Shown: positions 31,101 through 39,741, counted from the stretch's first letter. The stretch: 64,000 nt of DNA from Acidobacteriota bacterium (GCA_018268755.1 JAFDVW010000032.1:1-64000); one strand, 5' to 3'. Program-made: numbers and translations. Notes: generated from the letters alone by a model not told the origin.

Positions 31101-33467
31101 TGCCGCGTCTGTGTTCTTGCACAGGGTAATGATCACGAATTTGGATACAGGGGTATTGCTCTTCTCCGCCACGCTGCTGATGGGCACCAGCACATTGGCT
31201 TCGGGAAAATAGGTGGCGCAATTCGATTTCGGGATCTGATAGGGCACGACGATAAACTTGCGCGCGATGCGCTCCCGGCCAGCCGTCCGATTGATCAAGT
31301 CGACCACGTCGCCGGCCCGCAAACCTTGCTCCCGGATATCATCAGCGTTCATGAGCACCACGCGGCGCTCGGAATGGATGCCGCGGTAATAGTCATTCAG
31401 CCCGTAAATCGTGGTGTTGAACTGGTCGTGGCTGCGGATGGTCATCATCACCAGTTCGCCCGCAGCCAAGGTGTGGTCGGGCAGCGGGTGCACGGTGAAG
31501 TTGGCTTTCTTGGTTGGGGTGCCGTCGAAGCGCCCTTCCCGCGGGCCATTGGGCAGATAAAATCCACTGGGCTGGCGGACCTTCTGATTGTAGTTCTCGC
31601 AGCCTGCGACGCATGCGGCAATCAGGTCGCGGACATGGTCATAATTTCCCGCCAGGCCTTCCCAGTCCACATGAGTCCTGGCGCCCAGGGTTGCGCGCGC
31701 CATGCGGCAGACGATGGCGGGCTCGGACATTAAATAAGAAGAAGCCGGCCGCAACCGCCCCTGTGACATCTCCACCACGCCCATGGAATTTTCCGTAGTG
31801 ACAAACTGCTCGCCGGAGGTTTGCCGGTCGATCTCCGTCCGTCCCAGGCAGGGAAGGATCAACGCCCGCCGTCCGGTGATCAGATGCGAGCGGTTCAGCT
31901 TGGTGCTGACCTGCACGGTCAAGCGGGTGTGGCGCAGGGCTTCGGCCGTGTATTCGGTGTCAGGAGTCGCGGAAAGGAAGTTTCCTCCCAGCGCGAAGAA
32001 GACTTTGGCCCGGCCATCGTGCATGGCCTTGATGCAATCGACGGTATCGAGGCCGTGCTCGCGCGGCGGGCTGAACTGAAACACCTGCTGCAGGCGGTCG
32101 AGAAATGCCTCGGGCGGCTTCTCCCAGATTCCCATGGTGCGGTCGCCCTGGACATTGGAGTGGCCGCGCACCGGGCACAGCCCGGCGCCGGGCTTGCCGA
32201 TGCTGCCCCGCATCAAGAGCAGGTTGGCGATCTCCTGGATCGTCCCCACGGCGTTTTTGTGCTGCGTCAGCCCCATGGCCCAGCAGGCGATGATCCGCTC
32301 TGAATGGCTGAGCAACTCCGCCACTTCCTGCATAGTGGCGCGGGGAATGCCGGATTGCTGTTCGAGGGCAGTCGAGTCTTCCTGGCGCAGATCGGCGGCG
32401 AACTCCTCCCAGCCGTGCGTCTTTTCGCGGACGAAATCCCACGCCACGCTGCTGCCGGGGTTGGCGTCTTCGCGCAGCAGCATCTCTTTCATGATGCCTT
32501 TGAGCACGGCCACGTCGCCGTTGATGCGCACCTGCAAGTAGAGGTCGCTGAGCGCCGTGCCGCGGCCCAGCATGCCGGAAACTTCCTGCGGATCTTTGAA
32601 GCGCAGCAAGCCGGGCTCGATGAGGGGATTGATGCAGAGGATCTTGGCGCCTGCGTCCTTGGCATGCTTCAGCGTGGTCAGCATGCGAGGATGGTTGGTC
32701 CCCGGGTTCTGCCCGATGATGAGAATGACTTCCGCCTTGGCAAAGTCATAGAGCGTGACCGTGCCCTTGCCGATGCCGATGGATTCGCTCAGCGCCGAGC
32801 CCGAGCTTTCATGGCACATGTTCGAGCAGTCGGGCAAATTGTTGGTGCCGAACTGCCGCACAAAGAGCTGATAGAGGAAAGCGGCTTCATTGCTGGCGCG
32901 TCCCGAGGTATAAAAGACCGCTTCGTGGGGTGAGGCCAGTGCGTTCAGCTCCTGCGCCAGCAGGGCAAAGGCGTCGTCCCAGGAAACCGGCTCATAGTGC
33001 GTAGCGCCCTCGCGTAACAGCATGGGCTGCTCAATGCGGCCCTGCTGTCCCAGCCAATAGTCCGATTGCCGGGAAAGTTCGGCCACGGAATGGCGGCGAA
33101 AGAACTCGGGGGTGGCCAGGCGCGAGTCGGCCTCCCAGGCCACAGCCTTGGCGCCGTTTTCGCAGAACTCGGCCAGGCGGCGATGCCCGTCCGGCTCCGG
33201 CCAGGCGCAGCTCATGCAATCAATGCCGTGTTTTTGGTTGAGCAGGCGCAGCGCCTGCGCCCCCCGCGTGATGGCGTGGTTTTCCTGCAAATGTCCCAGC
33301 GAACGCAGCACTGCGGGCAGTCCGGCGGCGTAGCCGGCGGGCTCGCCGACGCGGATGCCGGTAAAGTCCTCAGGGGGCTGGGCGAGAATTAGATCGGAGG
33401 CAGGGTTGGAATCAGCTGGGGAATCAGAGCTGGACTTCTGGGCTTTTTGCCGCTCGGGCTGGTCCAT
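31086..33467 (-). CDS. FdhF/YdeP-family molybdopterin oxidoreductase
   Basis: A 793-residue bis-MGD enzyme of the DMSO-reductase superfamily, YdeP type (formate-dehydrogenase-like alpha subunit, TIGR01701-like). The N-terminal cysteine motif is GIDCMSCAWPEPDG, with only two cysteines, so a [4Fe-4S] cluster ligated in the FdhF manner is doubtful. Molybdopterin-binding stretches include VFYTSGRASNEAAFLYQLFVR, NLPDCSNMCHESSG and VILIIGQNPGTNHPRML; the C-terminal half has the MopB-CT fold (MTIRSHDQFNTTIYG). There is no signal peptide, so it is cytoplasmic. FdhD is encoded convergently next door. The substrate of YdeP proteins is unsettled. Confidence 0.88.
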   Translation of the reverse strand: MDQPERQKAQKSSSDSPADSNPASDLILAQPPEDFTGIRVGEPAGYAAGLPAVLRSLGHLQENHAITRGAQALRLLNQKHGIDCMSCAWPEPDGHRRLAEFCENGAKAVAWEADSRLATPEFFRRHSVAELSRQSDYWLGQQGRIEQPMLLREGATHYEPVSWDDAFALLAQELNALASPHEAVFYTSGRASNEAAFLYQLFVRQFGTNNLPDCSNMCHESSGSALSESIGIGKGTVTLYDFAKAEVILIIGQNPGTNHPRMLTTLKHAKDAGAKILCINPLIEPGLLRFKDPQEVSGMLGRGTALSDLYLQVRINGDVAVLKGIMKEMLLREDANPGSSVAWDFVREKTHGWEEFAADLRQEDSTALEQQSGIPRATMQEVAELLSHSERIIACWAMGLTQHKNAVGTIQEIANLLLMRGSIGKPGAGLCPVRGHSNVQGDRTMGIWEKPPEAFLDRLQQVFQFSPPREHGLDTVDCIKAMHDGRAKVFFALGGNFLSATPDTEYTAEALRHTRLTVQVSTKLNRSHLITGRRALILPCLGRTEIDRQTSGEQFVTTENSMGVVEMSQGRLRPASSYLMSEPAIVCRMARATLGARTHVDWEGLAGNYDHVRDLIAACVAGCENYNQKVRQPSGFYLPNGPREGRFDGTPTKKANFTVHPLPDHTLAAGELVMMTIRSHDQFNTTIYGLNDYYRGIHSERRVVLMNADDIREQGLRAGDVVDLINRTAGRERIARKFIVVPYQIPKSNCATYFPEANVLVPISSVAEKSNTPVSKFVIITLCKNTDAASAHA

Positions 33468-33495
33468 GCCAGGTCTCAGAAGGCCAGAAAAGAGA

Positions 33496-33570
33496 TGGTA
33501 GCGCTAACGGGAATCGAACCCGTGTTTGAAGATTGAGAATCTTCCGTCCTAACCCCTAGACGATAGCGCC
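33496..33570 (-). tRNA. tRNA-Glu (anticodon CTC)
   Basis: Reverse-strand cloverleaf: acceptor stem GGCGCTA pairing with TAGCGCT, D arm GTCT..GGAC, anticodon stem GAAGA/TCTTC with loop TTCTCAA giving anticodon CTC (Glu, GAG codons). The T arm is ACGGG-TTCGATT-CCCGT, discriminator A, and CCA is encoded. It is the only tRNA seen in the window. Confidence 0.93.
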
Positions 33571-33760
33571 ACGGATACTGTGATTATAACAAAGGAAGGG
33601 GCGGAGAGACTAAGGACGGGAACCGTTGCCGCTGCCTGCGGCCGATCCGAAAAAGTGTCCGGCACATAGGTTGTCGCGACACGGCTCGAAGCTGCGAAAC
33701 GTTGGTTCACCAGCCAGAAAATGTCCCCAACTAAAGTATTGAATGGGTTGGCTTAGAGAG

Positions 33761-33952
33761 CAAGAATATGCGAGCAGAGGAAGGGGCGATGTACTTCCAA
33801 AAAGGAGATCGCATAAGCTTCGTACCTTCAGACCCGTAGGATTCTGTCACGGTGAATGGCTCTGGACCATTTTGGGGCACCGTGGTGGCAATGAACGAGA
33901 CCAACCATCGCGAGACGTTTGTGAAGCTGGACAAGTATCTACAGTATGCTGG
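33761..33952 (+). pseudogene. Decayed partial copy of the C-terminal part of the downstream gene
   Basis: 192 nt aligning closely with 34263-34453 inside the next gene. In the homologous frame it reads MYFQKGDRISFVPSDP, then a TAG stop where the intact copy has TGG (Trp), then VTVNGSGPFWGTVVAMNETN. It has one extra base near its start, no matching N-terminal region and no continuation after 33952. It lies in the 413-bp gap between tRNA-Glu and the intact gene; the remainder (33571-33760) shows no gene. Confidence 0.75.
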
Positions 33953-33983
33953 TCGTTCTAGTGTATTGGACAGGCGGTAAACC

Positions 33984-34646
33984 ATGACGAGCATTGCGAA
34001 TATTCTTCGCGAAGAGGATATCGAAGGATTTATCCAACTGGGTGCACCATCAGACGAGTACAACTCCGAAGCAAGCAAGATAGCAACTGCAATATGCCGT
34101 CTGGGAAATGATTTCAGCGAAGCGCAGGTCGCGAAAGTTCTTGAAGAAGTTTGGAAGGACTCGTTCGGCCTGTTGAGCACTGAGGACATCGAAGCCCGGC
34201 GCACGGCGTTCCAATGTGTTGCTCGTCGGATTATGTTTGAAGCTAAGCAGTTAGACGGGAAGCAAGGTTTGCGTGCACGGGAGGGAATGATGTACTTCCA
34301 AAAAGGAGATCGTATAAGCTTCATACCTTCGGACCCGTGGGATTTCGTCACGGTGAATGGCTCTGGGCCATTTTTGGGCACCGTGGCGGCAATGAACGAG
34401 GCCAACCATCGCGAGATGTTTGTGAAGCTAGACAAACATCTGCAATATGCAGGCATCGAAGCAGATTATTTTTATGTATCCAATAGGTTTGTGGGTCAAA
34501 AATTCATTATCAGTCACCAAGACATTCCCTGTGATTTTTGCTCCATGTTGGAGAGTGAGATCGGTTCTCTTGTCGCAGAGCCATCACCGCTTGCGGGAAG
34601 GCTTTTTTCTTTGGGAAGTATCTCTTGGATATCCGCGCCCGAGTAA
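33984..34646 (+). CDS. Hypothetical protein with DUF1871-like (immunity-type) N-terminus
   Basis: A 220-residue soluble protein in a lower-GC patch. The N-terminal 90 residues (ILREEDIEGFIQLGAPSDEY, then VAKVLEEVWKDSFGL) resemble DUF1871-type small helical proteins, characterised by an APxDEYD motif and often found as toxin immunity proteins. The second half (about 95-200: MMYFQKGDRISFIPSDPWDF, GPFLGTVAAMNEANHREMF) looks like a small beta domain; its DNA is duplicated in decayed form just upstream. The start is an ATG at 33984 with a weak GGCGG SD. No toxin gene is adjacent. Moderate confidence that it is a real, possibly orphan, gene. Confidence 0.6.
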   Translation: MTSIANILREEDIEGFIQLGAPSDEYNSEASKIATAICRLGNDFSEAQVAKVLEEVWKDSFGLLSTEDIEARRTAFQCVARRIMFEAKQLDGKQGLRAREGMMYFQKGDRISFIPSDPWDFVTVNGSGPFLGTVAAMNEANHREMFVKLDKHLQYAGIEADYFYVSNRFVGQKFIISHQDIPCDFCSMLESEIGSLVAEPSPLAGRLFSLGSISWISAPE

Positions 34647-34656
34647 GTTTCAACGT

Positions 34657-36153
34657 CTACACGTAGTCGAACAACGTCATAAAGCCAAAATCCATATGTA
34701 GTTGCTGATGGCAATGGAACAGCGTCATCCCGGGATGGTTGGCCATAAAATCAAAGGCAATTTCCTGGTAACCGCCCAACATGACCACGTCCTTCATCAC
34801 TCCGGCCGTGGCTTGCCCCATGATGCTGGTGATTTCAAAGCTGTGCCGGTGTAGGTGAATGGGATGCAGATCGTCGCTTTGATTGCGCATTCGCACTCGG
34901 TAACGCCGGCCTTCGCGCAAGTGAAAAGCGGGAGGGGCCATGGTGCCGCCCATGGGATACGCTTCGCCATTTATGGTCCAGCGATTGAATCCCTCTGCGG
35001 CGGCATTTTCCTTGGCGATAGTCATTTCGAAGGTCTCATCCGGTGCGGGGGCGGTTGCGCCGGGGTTAGCGAACTTCGTGTAGTCCCACCTGAATTCCGG
35101 TGGGGCGACCCACAGCGCCTTTCCGGCGTGGTGGGCGTATTCCACGACGATGCCCATGCCGTGGCGGCGATCCTCGTCGCTGGTATCGCCCATGATCCAA
35201 ACCCCGGGGTGGTCCATTTCCACAAGGGCGGAGACGCGCTCCGCCGTACCCAGCCATAAGAAGGGGACCGTCGCCGGATTCGGCACGGGGTTCCCATCCA
35301 GCGCAATCACCTGGAACTTGTGTCCCGGCAGCGCCAGGCTGCGGATCTCGGTGGCGCTTCCATTCAGAACGTGAAACAGCACACGTTCCCCCTGCTTCAC
35401 CCTGATCGGTTCCCCGTGTCCCAGCATCCGGCCGTTGATGGTGAATGTGTTGTACCCGACTTCATAACCGTGCGGCATGCCCTTGGCGAGCGACGCCTTC
35501 ATCGCCGCCTCACCCTGGGCTTCGAGCGACTGCACTTTGCGGACGGGAGTCAAGACGTCTTGTGCCATGTCGCCTCCGCGGCTGAAGCTGGGTTCAAATT
35601 CCTTGAGCACGAGAAAGACCTCGCGGTCGTATTTGCCGGGATCGTTTTTGGGCTCGATGTAAACCTGGCCTACCTGGCCGCCGTACTGGCCGGCCGATAA
35701 ATCGGCCCCGGCGCGATTGTGGGTGTGGTAGAACCGGTATCCCGCGGGCTGGGGCACAAAGGAAATGCGCCGCGTTCCGTGGGCCGGAATGAACGGCGTG
35801 CCTTCTTCGGCCGACCCGTCCACATCGACCGGCACCCACTGACCGTGCCAATGCAGCTGCTCGGGCGCATCGGTGTCATTGATCAGGTCCACCACTACCT
35901 GGCGCCCTTCGCGAAAGCGGAGCAAGGGTCCGGGAAATTGGCCGTTGTATGTGGTGACAGAAATGATCTTGTTGGGCGCGACCTCGATGGGGGTGGCGGC
36001 GATGCGGAGGGTGTAATCGGCGGGGCCCGAATCCGGCGGCCCGCTTTTGCTCTGAGGGAGGGAAGCCGGCATTTGTGCCACTGCCGGCGCAATCAGGAAG
36101 CCGCCTGTCACCCTACCCGCCGTCTTCAGGAAATTCCGCCGGGAATTGCTCAT
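34657..36153 (-). CDS. Multicopper oxidase, Tat-exported
   Basis: A 498-residue periplasmic multicopper oxidase with Tat signal RRNFLKTAGRVTGGF. The four copper motifs are HWHGQWVP at about 101, YHTHNRAGAD at about 143, HPIHLHRHSFEI near 450 and FHCHQQLHMDFG near 485. In the last motif the T1 axial position is occupied by a Met-less FG context, so redox potential may differ from CueO. The cupredoxin domains are in the usual three-domain order. It lies 24 bp after the PadR regulator gene on the same strand, so it is probably in one operon and regulated by it. Metal or phenol oxidation is plausible. Confidence 0.9.
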   Translation of the reverse strand: MSNSRRNFLKTAGRVTGGFLIAPAVAQMPASLPQSKSGPPDSGPADYTLRIAATPIEVAPNKIISVTTYNGQFPGPLLRFREGRQVVVDLINDTDAPEQLHWHGQWVPVDVDGSAEEGTPFIPAHGTRRISFVPQPAGYRFYHTHNRAGADLSAGQYGGQVGQVYIEPKNDPGKYDREVFLVLKEFEPSFSRGGDMAQDVLTPVRKVQSLEAQGEAAMKASLAKGMPHGYEVGYNTFTINGRMLGHGEPIRVKQGERVLFHVLNGSATEIRSLALPGHKFQVIALDGNPVPNPATVPFLWLGTAERVSALVEMDHPGVWIMGDTSDEDRRHGMGIVVEYAHHAGKALWVAPPEFRWDYTKFANPGATAPAPDETFEMTIAKENAAAEGFNRWTINGEAYPMGGTMAPPAFHLREGRRYRVRMRNQSDDLHPIHLHRHSFEITSIMGQATAGVMKDVVMLGGYQEIAFDFMANHPGMTLFHCHQQLHMDFGFMTLFDYV

Positions 36154-36177
36154 GGCCGTTTTTCTCCTTTCGGATCA

Positions 36178-36492
36178 TCACCCTTCGAACAGCTCTCCAA
36201 ATAGCTCGCGCACCTTCACTTTCGCCGCTTGCAGGGCCTTGCGTCCGGCGGGGGTAGCAACATACACACGCCGGGTCCGGCCCTTGACCTGCTGCGGTCT
36301 GGAGCGGAGGAGACCTTTCTTCTCCAAGCCATGCACCAGGGGATAGAGTGTGCCCGGGCTCATGCGGTACCCATGCCGGGCGAGTTCCTCCATCATGCCC
36401 AGGCCGAAGATCGGCTCCTGGCAGGCGTGATGGAGAATGTGCAGCCGGATCAATCCAGAGTACAGGCCTTGATCATGGGAGGCGATTGTCAT
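36178..36492 (-). CDS. PadR family transcriptional regulator
   Basis: A 104-residue winged-helix regulator. It reads LYSGLIRLHILHHACQEPIFGLGMMEELARHG, then the recognition region SPGTLYPLVHGLEKKGLL, then the wing VKGRTRRVYVATPAGRKAL and a short C-terminal dimerisation helix (PadR-s1 size). It is divergent from doxX-chrA across 57 bp and upstream of the multicopper oxidase. PadR proteins usually repress their own operon and neighbours and are released by phenolics or other stressors. Inverted and direct TATCG repeats in the shared promoter region are candidate operators. Confidence 0.9.
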   Translation of the reverse strand: MTIASHDQGLYSGLIRLHILHHACQEPIFGLGMMEELARHGYRMSPGTLYPLVHGLEKKGLLRSRPQQVKGRTRRVYVATPAGRKALQAAKVKVRELFGELFEG

Positions 36493-36524
36493 ATCGGATA
36501 TCGTTATCGATTTTCGATTATACT
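36491..36524. promoter_or_regulatory. Candidate PadR operator and promoter between padR and doxX
   Basis: The AT-rich gap contains TATCG at 36492, 36499 and 36505, a perfect inverted repeat ATCGA-N3-TCGAT at 36506-36518, and a -10-like TATACT at 36519-36524 reading toward doxX. The overlap of the inverted repeat with the promoter elements suits repression. Confidence 0.5.
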
Positions 36525-36549
36525 AGGATCGTACACCAAGGAGCGGCGA

Positions 36550-37026
36550 ATGGCGGCAAGCTCGGGTACAGGGTTGTGGTCGAGGGCGCTTCGCCCCGCG
36601 TGGCGGTCGCGATCCATAGCTGGGGTCCGGCTGGCGGTGGGCTTGATCTTCCTCACGCAAGGCCTCCTTAAGTACACCGATCCGAATCTGGGGGTGAACC
36701 GCTTCGCCCGCATCGGCTTCGCGCATCCCTATTTCACCGCCCACTTCGTGGGGGCTTTCGAGATCCTCTGCGGGTTCCTGGTCCTCATCGGTTTTCTTAC
36801 CCGAGTTGCCGCAATCCCGCTGCTGATCGTTATCTGCACCGCCATCGCGACCACGAAGGTGCCGGAGCTGTCCCGTCCCAACCAGGGCTTCTGGTTTATG
36901 GTCAGCGACGCGCGCACCGATTTCGCCATGTTGCTGTCGCTGTTGTTTCTTTTGCGTGCGGGCGCGGGATTGTGGTCCTGCGACGCACACCTCGTGCCCC
37001 CGGTCCCTGATGAGACCCATGGATGA
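36550..37026 (+). CDS. DoxX family membrane protein
   Basis: A 158-residue protein with four membrane segments. It has the DoxX core RLAVGLIFLTQGLLKYTDP, HFVGAFEILCGFLVLIGFLTR, PLLIVICTAIATTKVP and DFAMLLSLLFLLRAGAGLWS. The ATG at 36550 has SD AAGGAG seven bases upstream; in-frame sequence upstream runs antisense to padR and is discarded. DoxX-like proteins are linked to respiratory-chain or thiol/oxidative stress functions. Its stop overlaps the chrA start by 4 bp (ATGA), so the two are translationally coupled. Confidence 0.88.
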   Translation: MAASSGTGLWSRALRPAWRSRSIAGVRLAVGLIFLTQGLLKYTDPNLGVNRFARIGFAHPYFTAHFVGAFEILCGFLVLIGFLTRVAAIPLLIVICTAIATTKVPELSRPNQGFWFMVSDARTDFAMLLSLLFLLRAGAGLWSCDAHLVPPVPDETHG

Positions 37027-38186
37027 GATCCTCTGCCGCCCTCCAGGACAAGGTGCCCCTAAAGTCGATTGCGCTGGTATTTCTCAAGCTGGGGACCATC
37101 GCTTTTGGTGGCCCCGCGGCCCATATTGCATTGATGGAGGAGGAGGTGGTCCGCAAGCGTGGCTGGCTCACCGAGCAGGAATTCCTTGACTATTGGAGCG
37201 CCGCGAATCTTATTCCCGGCCCTAATTCCACGGAAATGGCCATCCACATTGGGCATCGTAAAGCCGGATGGCGGGGCCTGCTTACCGCCGGAGCCTGCTT
37301 CATTCTTCCCGCGGCCAGCCTGGTGACCCTCATTGCCTGGGCCTATGTGCGCTTCGGGACGCTGCCTCAAGTGGAAGGTCTGTTGTATGCCGTAAAGCCT
37401 GTTGTCATCGCCGTGGTCCTTCAGGCGCTTTGGAAACTGGGCCGCTCGGCGATCAAAAGCAAATGGCTGGCCGCTGTGGCTGCCATCGCGGGGTTGCTCA
37501 TCGTTACCGGAACGAATGAGTTATTGGTCCTTCTGGCGGGTGGTGCACTGGCCTTGGCAGTAAAGATCAAACTCAGCCAGTTGCGTCCGCATAGGGTATT
37601 GTGGGTCCCGCTTCTCACGCTTTCCCAAGGGATGAGCGCCATCCCGGCCCTGGACGGTGTTGGCCTGTGGCCGATGTTTCTGATCTTTGCCAAGATCGGC
37701 TCAGTACTGTTCGGCAGCGGCTATGTGCTGCTGGCCTTCCTGCGCGCCGATTTCGTGGAGCGCCATCATTGGCTCACCTCACAACAGTTGTTGGACGCGG
37801 TGGCAGTCGGGCAGTTCACTCCCGGACCTGTATTCACTACCGCGACATTCATCGGATATGTGCTGCATGGAGGCAAGGGGGCGTTGGTGGCGACGCTGGG
37901 TATTTTCCTGCCGGCATTCTTGTTCGTTGCGGTAACGGCCCCGCTGCTGCCCAAGCTTCGTGCTTCAAGGACGGCGGGACACATTCTCGATGGCGTCAAT
38001 GTCGCATCGCTGGCGCTCATGGGAGTTGTGACCTGGCAACTGGGGCGGGCAGCCATTGTCGACGGGCCAACTCTGTTGATCGCGGTGGCCAGTGCAGTTT
38101 TGTTGCTGACACTGCGGGTCAACTCCGCCTGGCTGGTGATCGCGGCCGGAGCATTGGGATGGCTTGGCCAAGGGAGGCAGCCCTGA
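37023..38186 (+). CDS. chrA: Chromate transporter, long-chain CHR family
   Basis: A 387-residue inner-membrane exporter of chromate of the two-domain (about 400 aa) CHR type. The N-terminal half carries FLKLGTIAFGGPAAHIALMEEEVV and LIPGPNSTEMAIHIGHRKAGWRG. The C-terminal half has the homologous FAKIGSVLFGSGYVLLAFLRADFV and AVGQFTPGPVFTTATFIGYVLHGGKGA. Both halves keep the FGGP/FGSG and PGP signature motifs. It overlaps doxX by 4 bp and is divergently arranged from padR and the multicopper oxidase, which suggests a metal/oxyanion stress module. Confidence 0.92.
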   Translation: MRSSAALQDKVPLKSIALVFLKLGTIAFGGPAAHIALMEEEVVRKRGWLTEQEFLDYWSAANLIPGPNSTEMAIHIGHRKAGWRGLLTAGACFILPAASLVTLIAWAYVRFGTLPQVEGLLYAVKPVVIAVVLQALWKLGRSAIKSKWLAAVAAIAGLLIVTGTNELLVLLAGGALALAVKIKLSQLRPHRVLWVPLLTLSQGMSAIPALDGVGLWPMFLIFAKIGSVLFGSGYVLLAFLRADFVERHHWLTSQQLLDAVAVGQFTPGPVFTTATFIGYVLHGGKGALVATLGIFLPAFLFVAVTAPLLPKLRASRTAGHILDGVNVASLALMGVVTWQLGRAAIVDGPTLLIAVASAVLLLTLRVNSAWLVIAAGALGWLGQGRQP

Positions 38187-38352
38187 ATCCCGCACAGACC
38201 GGCTCGTCTCGGGCCCCCACGCCCTGCACTGTCCAAATTTGAAGCAGCGGGCCCGGCTTACCTTTTCACAAAACGGAACGGACTAAAGTAATCTAAGAAT
38301 CTCCCTCGCAATCGAATGAAAATAGAACCGGGATCCTGCGCCGGCACGCCAA

Positions 38353-39636
38353 GTGTCGGGAGAAGCTGAGGATCTTGCAAGAATGAAGAAAGTCGTGGCA
38401 GCGCAGGATTATCAGTACCACCAAATCGCCCGCCACAATCTGGCGATGCGGCGCCTGGTGTCGGCCGTGCAGGAGCTTTCCCTGGCGCGCAGCCTCGACA
38501 CCATCAAGAGCGTTGTGCGTCATGCGGCGCGGGAGTTGACCGGCTCGGACGGTGCGACCTTCGTACTGCGCGAAGGCGAGAACTGCTACTACGCCGACGA
38601 GGAAGCGATCGCCCCGCTGTGGAAAGGGCAGCGTTTTCCCATGACCGCCTGCATCAGCGGCTGGTGCATGCTGCATCGCGAAGCCGCAACCATCCCCGAC
38701 GTATACGCCGATCCCCGCATTCCGGCCGATGTGTATCGCAAGACCTTCGTGAAGAGCCTGGTGATGGTGCCCATTCGAAGCTCGAAGCCGATCGGCGCCA
38801 TCGGAAATTACTGGGCCGACTCGCACACCGCCACCGCGGACGAGGTGGAACTGATTCAAGCCCTGGCCGACACGACTGCGGTGGCCATCGATAATGTCCA
38901 GCTCTATTCCGAACTGGAGAGCCGGGTGCAGCTTCGCACCCGCCAGCTCGAGCTGGCGAATCAGGAGCTGGAAGCGTTTTCTTACACCGTTTCCCATGAT
39001 CTGCGCGGACCACTCACGCAAATCCGGGGTTATGCCGAACTGGTCGACATCGCTCCGGGAATCGCCCCCAGCGAAAAGCAGGTGGAATATGTCGGGCGAA
39101 TTCGCAGCACTACGCAGCGCATGGCTGTCCTGATCGACGATTTGATCCGCCTGACCAAGGTGACGCGCACCGAGCTGAAAATCGAAAAGCTGGACTTGAG
39201 CGCCATGGCCCGAGGCATCCTGACCCGGCTGCGCGGTGTGGAACCGGCGCGTAAAGTGGATTTGCGCATTGAAGATGGCCTGCTGGTCCAGGGAGACCGC
39301 GGATTGTTGCAGCTGGCTCTGGAAAATCTTCTGAGCAATGCCTGGAAGTACAGTTCCAAGCAAGAGGAATCGCGTATCGAGTTTGGGTCCACAACCCAGC
39401 CGGACGGTTCCCCGGCGTTCTTGGTGCGGGACAATGGCGTAGGGTTTGAAATGCAACTCGCCAGCAAACTTTTTGTGCCCTTCCAGCGTCTGCATGCCGA
39501 AGCTGAATTTCATGGTCATGGAATCGGGCTGGCCACCGTGCAACGGATTATTCAACGCCACGGGGGCAGCATTTGGGTGGAGTCGGCCAAAGGGAAGGGA
39601 ACGACTTTCTACTTCACCGTTCCCGGCGGTGAGTAG
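38353..39636 (+). CDS. GAF-domain sensor histidine kinase
   Basis: A 427-residue cytoplasmic kinase without membrane segments. The GAF domain covers about 45-180 (DTIKSVVRHAARELTGSDGA, ACISGWCMLHREAATIPDVYADPRIP, MVPIRSSKPIGAIGNYWA). A short coiled coil follows, then HisKA with H-box FSYTVSHDLRGPLTQ (His215). The HATPase domain has N-box LENLLSNAWKYS, G1 VRDNGVGFEM and G2 GHGIGLATVQRI. The layout resembles bacteriophytochrome-type kinases, but no chromophore Cys is evident. The start is a GTG at 38353 without SD; the ATG at 38383 is an alternative. No response regulator gene is adjacent, so it is an orphan kinase. Confidence 0.9.
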   Translation: MSGEAEDLARMKKVVAAQDYQYHQIARHNLAMRRLVSAVQELSLARSLDTIKSVVRHAARELTGSDGATFVLREGENCYYADEEAIAPLWKGQRFPMTACISGWCMLHREAATIPDVYADPRIPADVYRKTFVKSLVMVPIRSSKPIGAIGNYWADSHTATADEVELIQALADTTAVAIDNVQLYSELESRVQLRTRQLELANQELEAFSYTVSHDLRGPLTQIRGYAELVDIAPGIAPSEKQVEYVGRIRSTTQRMAVLIDDLIRLTKVTRTELKIEKLDLSAMARGILTRLRGVEPARKVDLRIEDGLLVQGDRGLLQLALENLLSNAWKYSSKQEESRIEFGSTTQPDGSPAFLVRDNGVGFEMQLASKLFVPFQRLHAEAEFHGHGIGLATVQRIIQRHGGSIWVESAKGKGTTFYFTVPGGE

Positions 39637-39686
39637 AGTGGCGGGATTCTTTTCCAGGTTCTGTTCAATACGCTGAATCGAAAAAA

Positions 39687-39733
39687 CTCCCCGACCCCGA
39701 CCAATTAGTTTCTATAGCGGACGTATCGGGGAG
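39687..39733 (+). promoter_or_regulatory. Hairpin sequestering the ribosome binding site of the GH127 gene
   Basis: Perfect 8-bp inverted repeat CTCCCCGA (39687-39694) / TCGGGGAG (39726-39733). The right arm contains GGGGAG, the only SD-like sequence ahead of the ATG at 39742 (spacing eight). If folded in the mRNA, the hairpin would mask the SD. It could also act as a weak terminator for the upstream kinase gene, as CCTTTCT follows. Confidence 0.4.
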
Positions 39734-39741
39734 CCTTTCTC

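Noticed and set aside
33731..34456. A 241-codon minus-strand frame spanning both copies of the duplicated segment
   Set aside because: It contains two similar blocks only because the DNA is duplicated. The plus strand of the intact copy has the more natural protein, including the DUF1871-like motif.
33496..34646. tRNA-Glu as attachment site of an integrated island carrying the low-GC patch
   Set aside because: The tRNA 3' end points away from the patch, no duplicated tRNA 3' end was found, and no integrase is present.
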